Assembly: GCF_900089495.1 (NCBI RefSeq)
Contig: NZ_LT605203.1
Coordinates: 2,349,421-2,357,071, forward strand
Length of the DNA stretch: 7,651 nt
DNA from: Thiomonas sp. X19
GTDB taxonomy: Bacteria > Pseudomonadota > Gammaproteobacteria > Burkholderiales > Burkholderiaceae_C
Reading direction: 5' to 3'
A program made the position numbers and the translations under genes. The notes under the pieces are model-generated. The model saw only the letters and a program-made list of their open reading frames with translations, was not told where the DNA came from and searched no databases. How positions within the stretch are numbered: the first letter of the stretch is position 1; the number at the start of each line of letters is the position of its first letter. Positions 4,716 to 7,651 of this stretch are shown in pieces.

Positions 4716-6839
4716 ATGCGACGCAGCCGCCATGAACTCGAGTCCCTGATCGGGCGTGACAACAGCCCCCAGGAGCCCATCGTCCACTTATGGATGCTGC
4801 GCATGCTGGTCCCCATGGGTGGGTTACGTGTTCTGATCCGGGAGTCGATCGGTGTTCCCGACCTGTTGACCCAGCTAGGCATCTCATCCTCTGCGATTGA
4901 CGATGGCGGCAGCCTCAATGCCCAAGCCCGTCAGGCCAGTACCTTGGTCAAACAGATGTGGGAGCGTGCCGAGCGCACCGCCCACAAGCTCACGCCATCC
5001 GAAGCCCTCGTCGCCAACATCGGGCGGCTGGCCGCGTTGGTGAACCTTTCCCCAACCGAGTGCCGCATTCTGGAGTTCGCCAGCCTTTTGCATGCCGTGC
5101 GCGACCTGGACGATACTGCGGACAGTCTGGGGCAATTATCGACATCCCGAACCCTGGGTGTCCTGGAAAAACTCCTGGGTCTGCCCGAGTCTGAGGTGAA
5201 ACAAGCCCTGTCTTCCAGCAGCCAGTTGGCGCGCTGCGGGTTGCTGACCTTGGCGCGCAATGGTCACTGCACCTTGAAAGGCAAGCTCGATCTGTTGTCC
5301 GACAACTTCGCCGATGCCATCCTCGCCCCAGACACCGAGCCGCTGTCGCTGCTACGAGGTGTCGTCACGCCCAGCCCGCCGTCAAAGCTGCAGCTCAGCG
5401 ACTATCCGCATCTGGGCTTGAACCTGCAGATGCTCCAGGGGTATTTGCAGGAAACCCAGGCGCAGCACAAGCCCGGGGTCAACATCCTGCTCTACGGCCC
5501 GCCCGGCACCGGCAAGACCGAACTCAGCCGCACCCTGGCGCACGAACTGGGCTGTGATCTCTTTGAAGTGTCCACCGAGGATGACGAGGGTGACCCGATT
5601 GGCGGCGAAGCCCGCTTGCGTGCCTATCGCGCAGCGCAGCGCTTCCTGGAACGCCGCAGGGTGATGATCCTGTTCGATGAAATCGAGGATGTGTTCAACA
5701 CCGAGGAGGCCCCGTCCATGTTCAACGGCCTGTTCCGCCGATCTGGCGGCGGCCGCGAGCGCAAGGGCTGGATCAACAAGAGTCTGGAAGCCAACCCCGT
5801 GCCCACCTTCTGGCTGACCAATTCCATCCGCAGCCTGGACGCCGCCTACATCCGCCGCTTCGACTTCGTGCTGGAACTGCCTGTGCCGCCGCAGCGCGTG
5901 CGCGAGACCATCGCTACCGAATGCGTCGGGGAGCTGGCCGATGCGCCCACCCTGCGCGCACTGGCATCCAGCAACGACCTGGCGCCCGCCGTGCTCACCC
6001 GCGCTGCGTCCGTGCTGCAAACAATCCAGTCCCGCATCCCGACCGGCCAAAGCAACACAGCGCTGCTGCAACTGGTGAACAACACGCTGCAGGCGCAAGG
6101 CCATGCACGGGTGAAGGCGAGCGACCCCAACCGCCTGCCGGACACCTACGACCCCGCCTTCATCCACGCCGACACGGATCTGGCCGCCATGGCTGCCGGC
6201 ATCCAGCAGGCCGGCAGTGCCCGCCTGTGTCTGTACGGCCCACCAGGAACAGGAAAGACCGCCTACGCTCGCTGGCTGGCCCGGCGGCTGGATCGTCCCC
6301 TGCTGGTCAAGCGCGCCTCCGACCTGCTCAGCAAGTGGCTGGGCGAGAGCGAACAAAACATCGCGCAGGCTTTCCAGCAAGCCGAGAGTGATGGCGCGGT
6401 GCTGCTCATCGACGAGGTGGACAGTTTCCTGCAGGAGCGGCGTGGGGCTACGCATTCCTGGGAAGTCACGCAAGTGAACGAGATGCTCACGCAAATGGAA
6501 GCCTTCTCCGGCGTATTCATCGCCACCACCAACCTGATGGATGACCTGGATGAAGCCGCCTTGCGCCGCTTCGACCTCAAGGCCCGCTTCGACTACCTCA
6601 CTCCCGAGCAAGCCTGGGCCTTGCTGCGGCGTCAATGCAGCCATCTTGATCTGCCGTCGCCCGAGCCCGGCTTGCGCAAGCATCTTGACCGACTGGGTCT
6701 GCTCACGCCGGGTGACTTTGCCGCCGTGATTCGTTGCCACCGCTTCCAACCGATGGTCAGCGCACGCAGTTTGGTGGAGGCGCTCAGTGCCGAATGCGCC
6801 CTCAAGCAGGGCCACAAGGCAGCCATTGGTTTCGTTTGA
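4716..6839 (+). CDS. Tandem AAA+ ATPase (two AAA modules, SpoVK/Cdc48-like)
   Basis: This 707-aa cytoplasmic protein has an N-terminal region of about 235 residues, mostly helical, with a possible winged helix around 145-180 (GLPESEVKQALSSSSQLAR, then CGLLTL). Two AAA+ modules follow. Module 1 has Walker A GPPGTGKT at 261-268, Walker B ILFDE ending at 321-322, sensor-1 Asn369 and arginine-finger-like RRFD at 380-383. Module 2 has Walker A at 508-515, a pore loop KWLGE (540-544) like katanin/Vps4, Walker B LLIDE ending at 566-567, sensor-1 Asn606 and RRFD at 617-620. Both modules should hydrolyse ATP. Such proteins form hexamers that unfold or remodel protein or nucleoprotein substrates; the substrate here is unknown. 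Module 1 lacks a canonical aromatic pore loop, so module 2 is the likely translocating motor. ATG 4716 has GGAG 6 bp upstream. The nuclease-like gene follows after 17 bp, indicating an operon and probably a joint function. Confidence 0.9.
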   Translation: MRRSRHELESLIGRDNSPQEPIVHLWMLRMLVPMGGLRVLIRESIGVPDLLTQLGISSSAIDDGGSLNAQARQASTLVKQMWERAERTAHKLTPSEALVANIGRLAALVNLSPTECRILEFASLLHAVRDLDDTADSLGQLSTSRTLGVLEKLLGLPESEVKQALSSSSQLARCGLLTLARNGHCTLKGKLDLLSDNFADAILAPDTEPLSLLRGVVTPSPPSKLQLSDYPHLGLNLQMLQGYLQETQAQHKPGVNILLYGPPGTGKTELSRTLAHELGCDLFEVSTEDDEGDPIGGEARLRAYRAAQRFLERRRVMILFDEIEDVFNTEEAPSMFNGLFRRSGGGRERKGWINKSLEANPVPTFWLTNSIRSLDAAYIRRFDFVLELPVPPQRVRETIATECVGELADAPTLRALASSNDLAPAVLTRAASVLQTIQSRIPTGQSNTALLQLVNNTLQAQGHARVKASDPNRLPDTYDPAFIHADTDLAAMAAGIQQAGSARLCLYGPPGTGKTAYARWLARRLDRPLLVKRASDLLSKWLGESEQNIAQAFQQAESDGAVLLIDEVDSFLQERRGATHSWEVTQVNEMLTQMEAFSGVFIATTNLMDDLDEAALRRFDLKARFDYLTPEQAWALLRRQCSHLDLPSPEPGLRKHLDRLGLLTPGDFAAVIRCHRFQPMVSARSLVEALSAECALKQGHKAAIGFV

Positions 6840-6856
6840 ACACTTCGGAGCACAAC

Positions 6857-7651
6857 ATGTCGCACGGTCTGAGCAAATCCCGCATTACCAGCAACCGCCA
6901 ATGCCCCAAACGGCTGTGGCTGACCGTCAACCGCCGCGACCTCTTGGACGACACGGCGACCAAGGCTGCCATGGAGACCGGCCACAAGGTCGGCGCCATT
7001 GCCCAGAGCCTGGTGCCCGACGGCGTTCTCATCGACATCAAAGACTTGCGCATAGCCCTGCACCAGACCACGCTGGCCTTGGCCGCCAAACCCCGCCGCC
7101 CAATCTTCGAAGCCACGGTGCAACACGCGGGCGTGCTGGTGCAGGCCGACGTGCTCATTCCCCAGGGGAGGCGCTGGCGCATGGTGGAGGTCAAATCCTC
7201 GGCCCGTGTGAAGGACAATCAGGTGGAAGACGCCGCCATCCAGAGCTGGGTGTTTCGTCAGGCCGGGGTGCCGCTGTGCGGCGAGGGCATTGCCCACATC
7301 AACACCGCGTTCGTCTATCCCGGAGGCGACAACTACGACGGACTGCTGATCGAACAACACCAGTCCGACGCCGTGGCCGCGTTGCAACCCCAGGTGCCCC
7401 AGTGGATCGACGCCGCGCGCAAGACGTTGAGCATGAAACGGGAGCCAAAGATTGAACCCGGCGCGCAATGCACCGATCCCTTTCCCTGTCCGTTCCAGGC
7501 CCATTGCATCTTGCCTCAGGAGGGCTACCCGGTCCACATCCTTCCGCATGGCGGCAAACTCGTGGCACAACTTCAGGCCGAGGGCTATGCCGATTTGCGC
7601 GACGTGCCCCAAGCACGCCTCACCAACCCACGCCATGTGCGCGTGTGGGCC
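6857..7651 (+). CDS. DUF2779-type protein, Cas4/RecB-like PD-(D/E)XK nuclease with Fe-S cysteines (3' truncated by window)
   Basis: The frame is open from ATG 6857 to the window edge (265 codons, no stop); the rest lies outside. The start is fixed by CGGAG 6 bp upstream. The visible part matches the N-terminal half of DUF2779-family proteins: LSKSRIT then QCPKRLWL with Cys16; GHKVGAIAQ (42-50), where His43 fits Cas4 motif I; a QADVL strand with Asp98; EVKSS with Glu111 and Lys113; and a Q-motif-like helix with Gln129. The set D-ExK-Q is the metal-dependent PD-(D/E)XK nuclease core. Cys205, Cys211 and Cys217 (C-x5-C-x5-C), with Cys16, fit the four-cysteine Fe-S cluster of Cas4/AddB-type nucleases. 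The DUF2779 domain, thought to have a DnaQ/RNase H-like fold, should follow beyond the edge. DNA cleavage or end-resection activity is inferred. The gene is co-directional with the AAA+ gene. Confidence 0.85.
   Translation, partial: MSHGLSKSRITSNRQCPKRLWLTVNRRDLLDDTATKAAMETGHKVGAIAQSLVPDGVLIDIKDLRIALHQTTLALAAKPRRPIFEATVQHAGVLVQADVLIPQGRRWRMVEVKSSARVKDNQVEDAAIQSWVFRQAGVPLCGEGIAHINTAFVYPGGDNYDGLLIEQHQSDAVAALQPQVPQWIDAARKTLSMKREPKIEPGAQCTDPFPCPFQAHCILPQEGYPVHILPHGGKLVAQLQAEGYADLRDVPQARLTNPRHVRVWA

Noticed and set aside
4443..4787. 114-aa minus-strand frame across the intergenic region and AAA+ start
   Set aside because: No family resemblance, it overlaps the AAA+ N-terminus, and it would leave no promoter space between the divergent operons.
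5382..6815. 477-aa minus-strand frame inside the AAA+ gene
   Set aside because: It is antisense to well-conserved AAA+ motifs, with no Shine-Dalgarno context or family resemblance.
6632..7636. 334-aa minus-strand frame opposite the DUF2779 gene
   Set aside because: Antisense to a frame with recognised nuclease motifs; composition is that of a shadow.
6857..7651. Possible CRISPR adaptation locus because of the Cas4-like domain
   Set aside because: No repeat array and no Cas1 or Cas2 in the window; the overall pattern fits the DUF2779 family rather than Cas4 proper.

Overview
The window is GC-rich DNA with densely packed genes. It most resembles an accessory region (integrative conjugative element, plasmid or genomic island) of a proteobacterium. 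The Trb proteins and the IHF-beta-like protein suggest a beta- or gammaproteobacterium, perhaps Burkholderiales-like, but nothing here fixes the host. No rRNA, tRNA, CRISPR array, transposase or integrase is visible.

Left part (1-4380). A short rightward gene for an IHF-beta/HU-family DNA-bending protein (124-453) faces a leftward conjugation operon. A long interrupted hairpin (454-495) lies in the gap between the two convergent genes. Read 5' to 3' on the minus strand, the operon is: an 83-aa protein resembling the C-terminal domain of phage antirepressors (4380-4129); an unrecognised ~145-aa protein (4120-3683); TrbF/VirB8 (3707-3063); TrbG/VirB9 (3032-2043); and TrbI/VirB10 (2008-545). The last three make the inner-membrane assembly factor and the channel core of a P-type type IV secretion system. 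The ATPases, pilin, TrbL/VirB6, relaxase and coupling protein are absent from the window. The operon appears to start here, so those parts must be encoded elsewhere or be lost.

Middle (4381-4715). About 335 bp separate two divergent operons. This stretch holds no convincing gene. It has a few short inverted repeats that could be operators and no clear consensus promoter.

Right part (4716-7651). A rightward two-gene unit begins with a 707-aa protein carrying two AAA+ ATPase modules with intact Walker motifs. It is followed after 17 bp by a DUF2779-type protein with a Cas4/RecB-like PD-(D/E)XK nuclease core and a four-cysteine Fe-S pattern, which runs off the right edge. The two genes have near-identical ribosome-binding leaders. 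A remodelling ATPase paired with a nuclease, next to conjugation genes, is a reasonable candidate for an undescribed DNA-processing or anti-mobile-element system. That function is inference only.
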